A stretch of 64,000 nucleotides of DNA, from the NCBI RefSeq assembly GCF_036898095.1, contig NC_090767.1, forward strand, positions 31,847,933-31,911,932, written 5' to 3'. Both the position numbers and the translations under genes were made by a program. Shown here in pieces: positions 49,771 through 61,699 of this stretch (positions are counted from its first letter, which is position 1; each line of letters starts with the position of its first letter). The notes below the pieces were generated by a model. It was not told the origin of the DNA and made no database searches. It saw only the letters and a program-made list of their open reading frames with translations. Origin of the DNA: Palaemon carinicauda (Eukaryota; Arthropoda; Malacostraca; Decapoda; Palaemonidae).

Positions 49771-51408
49771 GCCACTTGGGAGACCTCATACAATAAATCT
49801 TCACATATTAGGACCTTTACGGGAGCTAAAAACAGTTTTTTGCAAATGCCAATATAAATTTCCTTTAAGACCTTCTAATGGAAATTACTGGTTATTTAAA
49901 ATATCCAATGTTTAAATGGATTAAACACCCACTAGCAAATAAGTAGATAGCCCCAATAAGTGACTCTTTACCTTTTCCCTCAATTTTTCCCAGCACTAGA
50001 TAAATGGCAAGCCTTTTCCTATGGCGGACTGAGTCTTCTTCTACAGCAGTCAAAAACATCCCAAGACATGCACTAAAAGATCCCTAGATCGGAGGTATAT
50101 TCCCCTGGTATTCTTTAACATTTATGATAATAATACAAACTATATACTGTCGCCTCTTCTATAACCATGATATACAACATATCTACTTTTAGTTATTGCT
50201 TTTATGAAATCACAAATCTTGATATAGATTTTACCAACAAGAGCCAAGTTGAATTTCTATTTCGGCATGTGTTAGGAAAGATACATTTTTACAATTATAA
50301 TAGTATTAGGAGTCATACACAAGGAATAATAAAAAAACAGCAATTATCCCAATGTTATGCCTCTAACATCTAGAATTTTCCTATTTGGGGAGAAATTCCC
50401 TAAACTGGATAGACAAAGTCCAATATTTGCTTCAGCCAATCAGGGACCTCCACTCTACTTTTCGTTTCTCTGGTTCTTTCAATTAGTCAGAAACCTTGCA
50501 GTTTGATTATGATATATTTAGGCAACTTAGAGTATAATAGACCTCCAAAGAGTGATTTGTATGAACCCAATTTTATAGATGTATACAAAAGAAACGTATA
50601 AGCATTTCTATGTTTCACAAAGTTTCTTCTTCTTCTTTTTCTTTGTTATTTACTAAATAACAAGTATGTACCTATCTAATAAAAAGGTATATTTAAAAGT
50701 TTTTCTAGCATATATTAGCATAAAGGTACCACAAAGGTGACCTTCATGGCCGGAATAGGTTCTCATGCTCACTTGATTAGCACTCATCATTGAAAAGAGA
50801 AAACAGATAAAGAACGACAGACGTCATTAACGGACGTCTGGACGTCTCAACAACCATGAGCGATGTGATGACGAAGCCGCTGTCTCAGAAGAAGAACCTA
50901 GGGATGGTGGGAACACGGTGGAAGGAACCATACAATATTTCCAGACAAAAAATATTTCTTCCATTTGGTCTTAACAAAATTATTACAGAACTAACCCACA
51001 TAAATTACTAGGGTTTGTATTTGTATTGAAACAAATAAAGTTTTTTAATTACTGTAAATTTATCAAAAAAAAAAAAAATAGAAATCTGATATTGGTAAAT
51101 ATAATCCAATATTGACATAGACATTTCTGAAAAAAAAAGTCAGACTATTAAGTGTATTGAAGACAGAACAGCTTGATTTTTTTTATAGATTGAGATACTA
51201 AGTTAAGGTTACTAAGAAGACTTCAGGTAAATATGACTTTTGTTGTTGGGACAATATCTAAAAGTTTTAAAAAAGGACGACCAAATCCTTCTGGTATAAT
51301 CATTAAACAGATTCTTTTCGTTAAAAGTACTACTCTATTTTTTAACGACTTTTTGGTCTCTAATGCAAACTGAAATAAACAAAATTATAATGTTAATTAT
51401 CTGTTGAA
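49771..51408. other. no recognised gene or element
   Basis: AT-rich DNA. Palindrome-like GACGTC words (ACGTCATTAACGGACGTCTGGACGTC) cluster at 50,820-50,850. The longest frames carry no known motif. Confidence 0.4.
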
Positions 51409-51459
51409 GAATTTTAGTAAATAGGTTTATGAATTTAATAAACTTATTTACTAAAATTC
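51409..51459. repeat. 21-bp inverted repeat at LINE copy B 5' junction
   Basis: Arms 51,409-51,429 and 51,439-51,459 are reverse complements with a single mismatch (GAATTTTAGTAAATA as the common core), separated by nine bases. LINE coding sequence begins directly after it. Confidence 0.92.
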
Positions 51460-54400
51460 GAAACAGCTATGACAGAGTGGGCTCGGGAATACATCAAAAA
51501 CTCTCACAATGGTATCTCCACCCTATCAACCGACTTCAGCAAACAACTAGAGTGTTTCCATGCCACAAAAAAAGAACTCTAAGAAGAAACATGCCGATGC
51601 CTGGTACTATAACAGTCGCATCAAAGAAATGAATGCTAGAATAAACAGGACCAAAAAACTTCTCAGGACTCACAGAACAGATGAGCTACATAATTTACTT
51701 GTAGAGACCATCAAACATTCTGTGCAAGTATCACTGAAAGTAAAACTAGACAAATGGTGCTCATGGTGCAACGAGGTCAACTTTAGCACATCCCTAGCTA
51801 AGATATGGGGCTGGTTTAACAAAGTCTCTGGGAAGTATAATACACCCAGAGTCACACACCCAGACTCATTAGCTGAAGCCAAGAGGATTGCTAACAACTT
51901 TGCAGACAAAGCAAAAAGCACCAATCTAACTCTGCAAACTATTAACAGGCAGAGAACACTGCTCCCAATCAGGAACAACACCATTGAAGCCGCCTGCAAC
52001 ATGGTAGATGATACTGATCACCCCTACACCATGGAGGAACTTAACACGGCTCTCGCAAAATGCAGGAAGGACACTGCCCCTGGAGCCTACCTCATCACAT
52101 ACAGCATGCTAAGGAACATGGGAAACCATGCTAAGTTAGTCTACTTGCATTTGATTAACAGGACACACACGGAAAGACTACGTCTACCACATGGAACCAG
52201 AAGGACACCAAATCAATTCCAAAACCCAACGAGCCAGACACCTACCGACCAATAGCTTTGATAAGCTGCACAGAGAAAGTAGCTGAGAGAATGGTACTCA
52301 ACAGACTGCAGTGGAAAATAGGCCAACAACATCATCGCCTATATGCCTACAAAAGCGGCATAGGCCCTCAAGAATGCATTACAGATGACCTCTCAACAAT
52401 TAATAACAAAAAAACCTTTGTCATATTCCTCGATCTCGAGAAACCCTTTGAGCTAGCCAGCTCACCAGCTATACTCTTCACACTTGTTGAAAAAAGAGTG
52501 AAAGGACACTTACTGGCCTGGACTCGAAACTACACACTGAACCGAGAAGCCAGAGTCACTTTCCAAGGAAAAACCACTTAGTTCATCCCCCTAGAAAATG
52601 TACACCACAAGGAGGCATACTAAGCCCCTACATTTTCAATCTACTAATGGAGAACTTAGCCACTTGAAACCTTCCAAATGGGGTCGAAATTTTCATATAT
52701 GCCAACGATATATGCATAGTAGGCTATGTCCACATAAAGCTCATGCAAGAAATGTCACTTAAAAAGCACTTGACATGATCCAAGCCAAATGCATTGAACT
52801 TGGCCTAAGGATCAACACTAACAAAACAAAAGCAATGGCTATAAGACATTCGCAAAACCCTCAGAACTTCACATTGAGGGGTGAAGAAATCGAATGGGTG
52901 AGTAAATTCATGTACCTTGGGGTAATCATTAGCAAAACCCTATCTCCAGCCAATGAAGTAACCTACCTCAGGGAGAAGACAAAGATTTTTCTATCAGCCA
53001 TGAAGCGAATGACCTCCCTAAAACAAGGAGTATCAAATAACCTCCTAAGACTGTTTTATCTACATGCAATTCGATCCCATATCGATTATGCAGCACCCAC
53101 ACTCACTGCATTGACTGACACTCAAAAAGTATCATTAGAAGTAGTCCAAAACAATGCCATGAGACTCATTAGTGGCTCTCCAATGTGGACAAGACTCTGC
53201 TTACTTAGAGCAGAAGCCAGCCTAATTCCCCTGTCAGCCAGGATTGACATTAGGAATAGCAGCATTATATTCAAGTCAATCATTGCAGACAGAAAAAGCC
53301 CACTCAACAATAAAATAAAAAGGCTTCTACCTCCTGCTGAAGAACTGGATCCGCCAAATTCCAACGCAAAAAACTACGGATACACTCAGAAGGATGCAGG
53401 TGCAAAATGAGGCTCATAAAACCAAGGGACAACAAAAGCATAATCGATACAGCCCTCCTGCCCCTTGGGCTCATGATCCTATCAAATACAACTTCACCAT
53501 CCTACCAGCAGCAAGCAAGGCTCTCTGCATGCCAGAGCAACTCACTGAAGCTGCAAAAAATACAATCAGGAACACACCTGCGCCTCACACCTACTATACT
53601 GATGGATCAGCAGACCGTGCAATCCTTGCACCTGCTGCTGCAGTTATCTCTACATCAGGATATAAAGAAAACTGGAGACTATCCAACCATGTCTCCACAC
53701 TGCAAACTGCGCTAGTGGCCATTGCAAAATCTCTAGAACACTCTGCCAACCAAGTAGATGGTAACACAAAGATCCATACAGATTCCAGAGGAGCCATTCT
53801 GGCCCTCAGCAGCGAGGAACCTACAGAGAATGTTTACCTTATCACTGAAATTCAATTTTTAGCCTTGTTCCACCAAAGCAACAACAGGCAAGTTACCTTG
53901 AACTAGATTCTAAGCCATACTGGAATCTCTAGCAACAACGAGGCCGATCACCTAGCCAAATTGGCCTTAATGTGCCAAACCATTAGCATTACTCTACAAC
54001 CTTCATTAAAAACCATCAAGAATCAAATGGCTGCCTACTGCAACATCCAAACGACTAGTGAAGCAAGGAGAGCCTTCCTAGATGGATCAAGATCTGCAAA
54101 GTGGTATATTGAAGAGACAAACATATTACCACACCCAATTGCAAGACAAACACCTCGCCAGGACGCAGTAATCATCTGCAGACTGCGACTGGGATATCTA
54201 TGCAACTGGCAAATTATCTTAGATAAAAACGAAGAACCTGCCGCACAGCATAGACCAATAAGACCATGCAAGTACTGTAATCAAGACACAGAAGAACCTT
54301 TACAGCACTATCTACAGCAATGGCAGGAAACAAACCTACTTCAGCAGGATCTTAATCCCAACAATCCTGCAACTGCAACAGCAATTGTCAAACACATAAT

Positions 54401-54557
54401 TGACAATCATAACACCCTCTTAACCTTTCTCCGCAGCTACCCTCCACCGAGAAAACGTTGCAACAACACCAATGAGCAATCTAAGCGGCAATTGAAGAAA
54501 AACCTTCTTATCCCCCTTGCAATTTCTGTTGGGAGCAGAACGATTATTGGTAGCTGA
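51460..54557 (+). pseudogene. LINE copy B ORF2 (RT-RNase H), 5'-truncated
   Basis: A relative of LINE copy A, starting in the EN-RT linker. RT pieces: NMVDDTDHPYTMEELNTALA and KDTAPGAYLITYSMLRNMG (52,000-52,125), then AERMVLNRLQ, GIGPQECITDDLS, VIFLDLEKPFE (52,420), PQGGILSP..FN (52,608) and IFIYANDICIVG. Here the catalytic YADD is YAND (52,698-52,709), removing an essential Asp. Next come GLRINTNKTKAMAI and MYLGVIISKTL. RNase H: TYYTDGSA (53,590), TALVAIAKSLEH (family Glu replaced by Ala, 53,708), KIHTDSRGA (53,775) and NNEADHLAK (53,936). The C-terminal domain runs RLRLGYLCNW, CKYCNQDTEEPLQHYLQQ, FLRSYPPPRKR. Five open segments are separated by frameshifts or stops. Confidence 0.92.
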
Positions 54558-54840
54558 GGGCAACAACTCGTGCTCCTTATAAGGAGACAGTTTTGTCTTC
54601 CCATCCTGTTTTCAGCTTGGAAATGGGGTCGGAGTTGTCAGCGGTCTTTTTAACTTCCAACATATCTTTCTCTCCTCTCAGCCAATCTACCTTGCTGGAA
54701 TCAGAACGGGTACTGGCGGCTGAGGACAATAACTTGTACTCATTATAAGGAGAGAGTTCTGCCTTCCCGTCCTTTTTTCAACGTTGAAGATGGGAACGGA
54801 GCCGTCAGCGGCCTTTTTGGTATCCAGCATCTTTTTCACC
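54531..54840 (+). repeat. tandem duplication in the LINE copy B 3' UTR
   Basis: Two diverged units with a period of about 166 bp (54,531-54,670 and 54,697-54,840) share GTAGCTGAGG/GCGGCTGAGG, CTTATAAGGAGA / ATTATAAGGAGA, GCCTTCCCGTCC-type words and CGTCAGCGG / GTCAGCGGTC with CTTTTT. The first unit starts inside the end of ORF2. Confidence 0.85.
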
Positions 54841-55407
54841 TTCAATCTCTTTTTTACCAGTTCAGGCATCCCTACAAACCACCTTTGAAAGTATCAATAA
54901 ATAAAATCATAAGTAACCTTTTATTTCTACTTTTTTTTTATTCACAGGTACAGGAATTTCTTATTCCATCCTATTTCTACTACTAAAACTGCTACAACTC
55001 CCTCCTTTCAGCTCTCTCCCACTCAGCTGAAATCTCACACTATCCCCCTATCTCACAACTTAAGATTAAACCACTCTGAAGTTTATTACTTCACCTATAT
55101 CAACATCTCCAACTAAAACTTTTCAGCTCCTTCCTGAGCTCTCCTTCTTATTGGGACTTACTACTATAATTCTTTTTCTCTAACTAAGACTGGAGCCAGT
55201 GGGCTCATGGGAAGGAATCCCCTTCCCACAGTCAATTACTTCTTTCTCAAAACAACCCATCACAACCCAAAACCTATCCCAATATCCTAAAATAAATGTT
55301 GCAGAATATCCCCCACCCAACTACCTATCCCAAAACACCTACGGGCTGCAAGATTGCAAAATCCCATGTGTGGCCAAAAGGGCCAGGCAATCTTCAACAA
55401 CAACAAG
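54841..55407 (+). other. 3' UTR of LINE copy B
   Basis: Pyrimidine-rich non-coding DNA ending GCCAAAAGGGCCAGGCAATC then TTCAACAACAACAAG (55,394-55,407). The CAA-type tail resembles LINE family A, but the preceding stem-loop differs, so this is a separate subfamily. Confidence 0.65.
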
Positions 55408-55423
55408 TTTATGAGTTCAATTT

Positions 55424-55424
55424 A

Positions 55425-55490
<66 letters not shown>
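55424..55490. repeat. (TTA)n microsatellite
   Basis: About 22 TTA units directly downstream of the LINE copy B 3' tail. Confidence 0.98.
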
Positions 55491-55491
<1 letters not shown>

Positions 55492-55890
55492 GGGAAAGCA
55501 GGAATCCATGGGATCAAAATATGGAAATCAGTCCAGTGCAGAGAGAAAAATAATTAGTGAAGAAGAAAAGTGTAGTAATTAGAACAAAAATAAATAATGT
55601 TAGATTATGTTATGAATTTAATTTATGGAAACCCTTATCTAGTAAAAAAAATTTATTTATCAAAGGCAGAATTTCTCATACTTTCAATGTTAATTTGTAT
55701 GTTTCCTAAAAATGAAAAAATAGAAAAAATAAGAAACCAATAAACGACCTCCAACAGAAAAACTTATCCCAAAAACGAATGTGTCTTCCTGCTAAAGCCT
55801 GAACGAATGACTGGATTCAGGAAGTAAAATCTGTCTGGTTATCAAACCAAGGCCAGAAAAACAAGGAAAAGCACGTGGTTTGAGTGTCGG
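55491..55890. other. no recognised feature
   Basis: AT-rich. ATGTTAATTTGTATGTTTCC at 55,686-55,705 resembles CAGTAATTTGTATTTTTCC at 59,371-59,390, on the other side of the 55.9-58.7 kb block. Confidence 0.4.
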
Positions 55891-58670
55891 GTCTACAAAA
55901 AGAGTTCAAAAGAGAAATTTCTAAACGAAATCATGCCATTAGTAAAAGCACATGAGTTACCACATACCACTAAACCTCGAACGTGACCCCAGCACCAATA
56001 GAATTGGTACACTGATTGACCGGAAGGGAACCACCCCTGGGAACACGTCGACTGGGTCAGATGGGAATGGAACATATCTGTTGGCAACCGAGACCATTGT
56101 ATCGATTGTCCTCTTGAGAGTGTTTGGCGCCAAGAGCAAAGGCCATGGGAACTCAGCCCAGGAAAGAGCCCCTGAAATGATAACTGATCGACCAACTGGA
56201 GAACATTGGAGAAAAAGGCGATGGATCCTAAACAAATCCTGGAAAAGACAAAATTTGACCAACCAGAAGAAGGCAAATCAGTCCACAGGAGTGAGAGGCA
56301 AGAATATATCGACTGGTAAAATGCCCGGCGATCACTGAACAAATATCAGCTGCCTAAACACTAGTACACCTAAACGCTACCTGTGTCGGGTGAAAGGGAA
56401 ACACTTAGATAAGAGGAGCAGGGAGTACCAGGCAACCAGGCAATACCAGATATGTATTTCACCCCCCTAGTACTGAGAACAAAGCATCCAAGCCTCATGG
56501 AATTGTAAGAAACTAAGAACACCGTCTGCCTCCCTCTTCCTATAGAGTGTCCAATGCCCAGGTGAAGAGGCATGAAAAGCGGGCAACAGAACAAAACCAA
56601 TCTCATGAGAGAGACAAGAGTTGACCGCGACAAGACGAAGTGCATCCAACACAGACCCAAGAAGAGTGCTTGGAGCGCTCACTGGGTCTTTTGACTGACC
56701 ACAAAGAGCAAATAAAGCAACCCGTACTAGCGACTGCCACCCATCCCTCATCACCCAGAGGAAATTAGCATCAGTAGCCAGCACCTACTTGCCGAAGAGT
56801 GAGTGCCAGGATTATTTGCATAATCTCCAATCATGCAGTCACTAGACAGAAGAGGACTGACTGGTTAAATGTCAGCAGATATTGGTTGTATCATAATGGA
56901 GCCCACCACCAATGGCATAAAGAGCAGCAGTACAGATTGCTACCTGTCTCAAGTGAGTGACTGACATCGAGAGGCGAGAGGCAAAAAAAATCATTCATCA
57001 CAAGAATGATCACTTGTATGTTACCACACTAGCCTAACAGGCATTAATGAAAACTACTGTGGTACCAGCCTGCCACGTGGAAATCAGTGGAGCATTCATC
57101 AATCAAGTCTGACTAACTCTAACCAATAATGACTAACTGAGACCTAAGCTGAGTCATAAAAAGCACCCCAAACTAAAGCCCAAGTGTATGACATCCTAAT
57201 CTTAGCTCAACACAATGAACATAAAAGAAGGCAGCTTCATCCAATCGAGAAAGAGGCAGCCACCAAGAGTTAGGACTTACCACATGCCCTGCTGTCGCCA
57301 ACGGACTCAAGGGGCAATGATGCCAAATACCAGGGCGATGTAACACAAAAAAAGAGAGAAGAAAATTAAAAAAAGCAATGCTCACCTTCAAGCACAGGTG
57401 ACAATGACGTCCTCATAACACGTCTAGCGTAGCTATAAATCAAACATGAACTCATGGCATCTGACATACACGTATTTCAAGACTCAAGTCCAAGAAAGAC
57501 AGTCACTACACACCTTCCGAGGAGACATATACAAAATGAAAATGCATCTCAGAGAGAGAAGGTCCTCTGTCCCCGATCCCAAGAGTGACAAAGAGCACAC
57601 GTGAAAGAATATCATCCTGAAACAAGCAACTCAGATTATCTGGATCTGGAGGGCCAAGAGGCCGAGGAGGGAACTCCAAAGGGAGATCATGACAACAAAC
57701 AAAATCAATTTGTAGAAAAAGGAATATCAAAATACTGAGAAGAACAACCAGCCCTCTTATCCATATTGTCCCCTGAAGGAAAGTAGGCAGAAAAATTTAA
57801 AGGGAAAGAACAGTATGAGGTCCTCAAAATACCGATCATCACTCAATCACCCTACTCCAGTGCCAAGCAGTCATTAGAAGGAAATTCTCAAGACTGTCTC
57901 TCAAATAGAATAAATAAGTCATGTTCAATTAAAAAAAAACACAAATGCACCATAAGCGACTTCTTGCCAAATCTCCAAGAACCTTCAAGCATGAGGGAAG
58001 TTTGGCAACAAACGAGCTGTGTTGCCAAGAACCAAGAAGATTGACGAGACAGAAAGAAGGTGCTCTAAGCCTCCAAACAAACCTCGCTGTATGTAGGAGA
58101 AGCAGAGGAAAAAAGGGGGAGGAAAGGAGACCCTCATGAAGCATAGCCTCAAACCCTGGAAGAACACAATATAACATGAAACTGGGAAAGCATCACAAGG
58201 AGAACCTTCTTGAGATGCAACAAAGGGGAGGATGGGCCTGAACTACATCTTGCTGGCGAAGGGAAACTTCAGCCAAATATAGCAAACTACGACCCAACAG
58301 GAGAGAACTCTAATAACCATGAAAAGGCTACACACCCCTGTGTCTTTTACAATCATTCTACATAGACAAAAGCCCCTTCTCAAAGCGACCAGCCCCCTCC
58401 AGGTCAAACTGTGTCTCAATGCCTACCTGTACTAGGCAAGAGGCTACCCCAAAATCCCACTTTACTAAAGTGCTCTCTGTTACTGTTACGGGATCACAAG
58501 GCGAATTGAAGGCTGAATTATCGTCAGGGACCATCCAAGACCTTTTCCACCTAAGGTCTGCCCCATGTCGGAATTCCCAAGATGGCGATCTGTTGTACCT
58601 TTACCTTGGTCCAGTCACCAGGACCCTGACGAGGAGTTTCAAGAAAATAATAAATGAAAAATTATAAATC
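55891..58670. other. unclassified block, less AT-rich
   Basis: About 2.8 kb with visibly higher G+C than both flanks and an unusual density of mid-length open frames, mainly minus strand (149, 101, 96, 105, 72, 74, 82 codons). None shows a domain, catalytic motif or plausible start context that I recognise. Overlapping frames on both strands suggest low stop density from composition rather than coding. It could be an unfamiliar mobile element, an LTR or a non-coding host locus. No function is proposed. Confidence 0.45.
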
Positions 58671-59519
58671 ATTCAAAAAGGAATAAAAAAGTTGGAATAA
58701 TTAAAAGCATCTTTTAACCAAGAAAAAGGTCCGATTCTAAAATGGAATGGTAAATTATCAAGCGAACTCTAAAGAAGGAGCCAAAAAGTGTAAGGCCAAA
58801 ATATAAAAACAAGGAAAGCAACACAAAACAAAGTCCGATCTGTGAAAAGACTTGAGTGTTTAACGAAAGCCCTCATTGCTATAATACCCAACTTTATATG
58901 AGTCCCACGTGACTTAAAACCAGCAACTCACCTTGCAATCAGTACAATAATTGTCAAATGATTTATACTGGAAATAATGAAAATCCGCCATAAATAAAAC
59001 ATAAAATTACTACAGTAACTGGTGTTGCAAAAGAGCCACAAAACTCAGAGAAATTGGAAAGAAGAGAGAGCACACAACCTTTCAGCCTTGGCGCCAGTAA
59101 CAACTGAATGTAAAAGTGAGTGAACAGCTGGGTCTGCTGGCAGTGTTGCCAACATATGGGGGACAGAATAGGAGAAAGCAGCGTTGTCAATATGGTTAAA
59201 ATTTTAATGTTTTTCGAGACTCAGGCAAGGTAAATTACTCTAAGGTAATGTTTATTAATATCTAAGATTTATTCATATTTCTAATATTCAGTTGAAGAAA
59301 AGATCTATAAAATAAACTTTCTCCTAGAAGAAGAATATTTATCAAATAATAAATTTCATATTTTTAACAGTAATTTGTATTTTTCCTAACTTTATAAACA
59401 CAAGGACATTGAAGGAGTATGATTTGTCTTAAAAACCACCGTGTTGACAAGTGAATGGGTCATATATCTTAGATCTGATTCCCAGTGGTCACAATAAGTG
59501 AAAGAAGAAAGGCAGAAAT
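58671..59519. other. no recognised feature
   Basis: AT-rich DNA. A minus frame at 58,963-59,190 (75 codons) has no known motif. Confidence 0.4.
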
Positions 59520-59850
59520 GGTGATTAATTAAATGCAGTGGTTTTAGACAAGAAAATGCGATTAATACTCAAGGGCAAGATCTGAAAGACAGTCATCATG
59601 TCTCTACTATTATATGGGACAGAAACTCAGACTCTTAAGAGGGAAGAGAGAGGGACTGTTGGAAAGAACCAAGGTGAGTATTGTGAGATGGATAGCTGGA
59701 ATATCACTGATGGAGAGGCTGGACAGTCAAGATATAAGAAGTTTTTGTCCAAGAAATTAAGATGAGATTCAGCAGCTGAAGACCAGATTGGAGGACAATG
59801 CTCGAAAAAGGCAGAATGAAAGAATTGAAATATTTCTTCAGTGGTAAAAC
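59520..59850 (+). pseudogene. LINE RT C-terminal relic (RTE/Jockey-like)
   Basis: Plus-strand pieces read KIYKTVIMSLLLYGTE, TLKREERGLLERTKVSIVRW and IAGISLMERLDSQDIRS (about 59,570-59,745). They match the C-terminal thumb segment (R..LLYGAETW, LER...RML RW..G..L..R) of RTE/Jockey-like LINEs. Similar in kind to the piece at 23.1 kb, but not the same copy. Only about 100 residues remain. Confidence 0.75.
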
Positions 59851-61004
59851 CTTCTACTATAGAAGACAGATTTCCTAAAGTTCAGGTCGTTTGTCAGCAT
59901 ACAGTCACACACAAATCGAGGGGGGAGACTCCTAACAGTGTGCCCCAGCAAATGGCATAAAGACGATTAGGAATAATGTTCGGCTTGTACAGAAACCTTT
60001 TCACATATTTCTAGCTTTATCTTTCAACAGCTACTACATATCATTGCACCTTTCTTCTCTTTACCCAGATTTACAACTACATATCTGGAAATCTTATTCA
60101 TTAATTATAAGGAGAGAAAAGAAAAACTAAATCTAAACAGACAGAATTTGAGAGACGGCTTAAGAACGTGGAGAGCGAGTGTCTTCAGTTGTCTGACAGG
60201 TCATTAGAACTACCGCGTTAAGTTTCAAAAACCGTTCTAATTGAAGGAAAATGATTTGCATATGTGTAGGAATAAACTTATGATGGAGGACTTTCAAAAT
60301 AGAACCAATGAGACTAACAACTAATATGACTTTTTTAGTTGAAGGAATTTGTTCTCACGCAAATAAAAACATTTCTTCATTTAAAATCTCGAAATTTTTT
60401 ATTCACTTTTTTCTAAACTAAACAAAACAGTCTTTTTTTGAATAAGAGAAGATTAGAGAAAGATGAACTACTGTTCAAAGGGAAAACAGTTTGAATTCGT
60501 GTTAAAACAGATAAGGATTTTGAAAAGTTTTCAACTTACTCGGAAAAACCGTTGGAATTGTTAACGAAAGTTGGTGGAACAGAGGCAAAGACTCTCCAAT
60601 TCAATCTGCAGCCTTAACCAGAACTATGTATGAGTCAATTAAATAGGAAAATAAACTTAAACCATTTGTCCTTTGAATGGGATAACACTTCATATTGACC
60701 CTACTCTACATATGTGTAATTAAAATGGTTTGACTCTAATGATTGTGATTATAATAGATTTATGTTCAGCTGTTGAATCATGAATAAATTTTAACTTTTG
60801 AGCAATAGGAATATCGTAGAAAAACTCTAGTATAATTACCTAATAAAGGAAGGATCATAAAAATAAATATAACTGACAAAATAAATCTTTTCCACCAATA
60901 TGCCTATTTTAGCAGTAATTTTTGTTTTTTGAACCCCAAGTCTAACAGCCAGAGTTTTTTCTTGAAAACCTCAAGTTTAACCGTCAAACTTTTTTTCTTG
61001 AAAA
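59851..61004. other. no recognised gene; small tandem repeat near the end
   Basis: AT-rich. At 60,930-61,005 two diverged units of about 33 bp (AGTCTAACAGCCAGAG / AGTTTAACCGTCAAAC followed by TTTTTTCTTGAAAA) lie next to the pogo fragment. Confidence 0.5.
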
Positions 61005-61400
61005 AACGCCACATGGGCATTCATTTTATGAAGTTTGTAATTAAGCATGGTTTTGTGATTGTTACACTTCCTCTGCATACGACAAACAGTCTCTAGCCAT
61101 AGGATGTGAGTGTGTTTAGTACATTCAAGACGTTTCTCTGAGCTCTACTGAACAACCAGTTTCTCATTCACCCCCAATGAACATATAATCGTAACAGAGT
61201 TGCCCGGGTTTGTATTTGAGGCTTAGACTAAAGCCACTACTGTCTCCAACGTTCCTGTTGGTTTCAGGACAAATGGTTTCTGGTCTTTCAATCACAACAT
61301 CATTACAAATGATGTGTTTGTAGGACAACATGCAATAGAGAGACCGGAGCTACCTGTGAATTTTTCAGTATAATTTACTCCAACTTCGGATGGCTAGGGC
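61005..61400 (+). pseudogene. pogo-like transposase, partial tandem copy
   Basis: Non-open copy of the C-terminal part of the transposase found at 62,177-62,570, in the same orientation about 1.17 kb upstream. Shared words: GGGCATTCATTTTATGAAG / TTGGCATTCATGGTGTGAAG, TTGTGATTGTTAC, CCTCTGCATACGACA, AATCTCTAGCCAT-type, CCAGTTTCTCATTCACCCC and AGAGACCGG. It has independent substitutions and stops. Confidence 0.82.
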
Positions 61401-61699
61401 ATTTACAGACAGGACAAGGTTAGCATTAGCACTGCGGGACCGACATTGCTCTTCCTCCCGAGTGTCCATTTGCTCAACAGCCAATTTGCCTCCCTGCTAT
61501 AACTGTTAAGTGCACAGTTCCATTCAAAGACCCTATTATATTTTTTTTATAAACTGTTGAATGGTTACTGACATTATGCTTAACGAATATATATTGTACA
61601 AGTATATAAGAAGAGTTAAAGAATATTACATTGAATCTTATTAATAATATTGAATATTTATTGGTGGCTCTGCAGTCTTGCAATGCTCACACAAAGGAT

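Noticed and set aside
55893..56342. 149-codon minus-strand frame as a tyrosine-recombinase (DIRS) element or viral gene
   Set aside because: I tried to match it to DIRS RNase H and recombinase motifs and found none; overlapping frames on the opposite strand are equally open.
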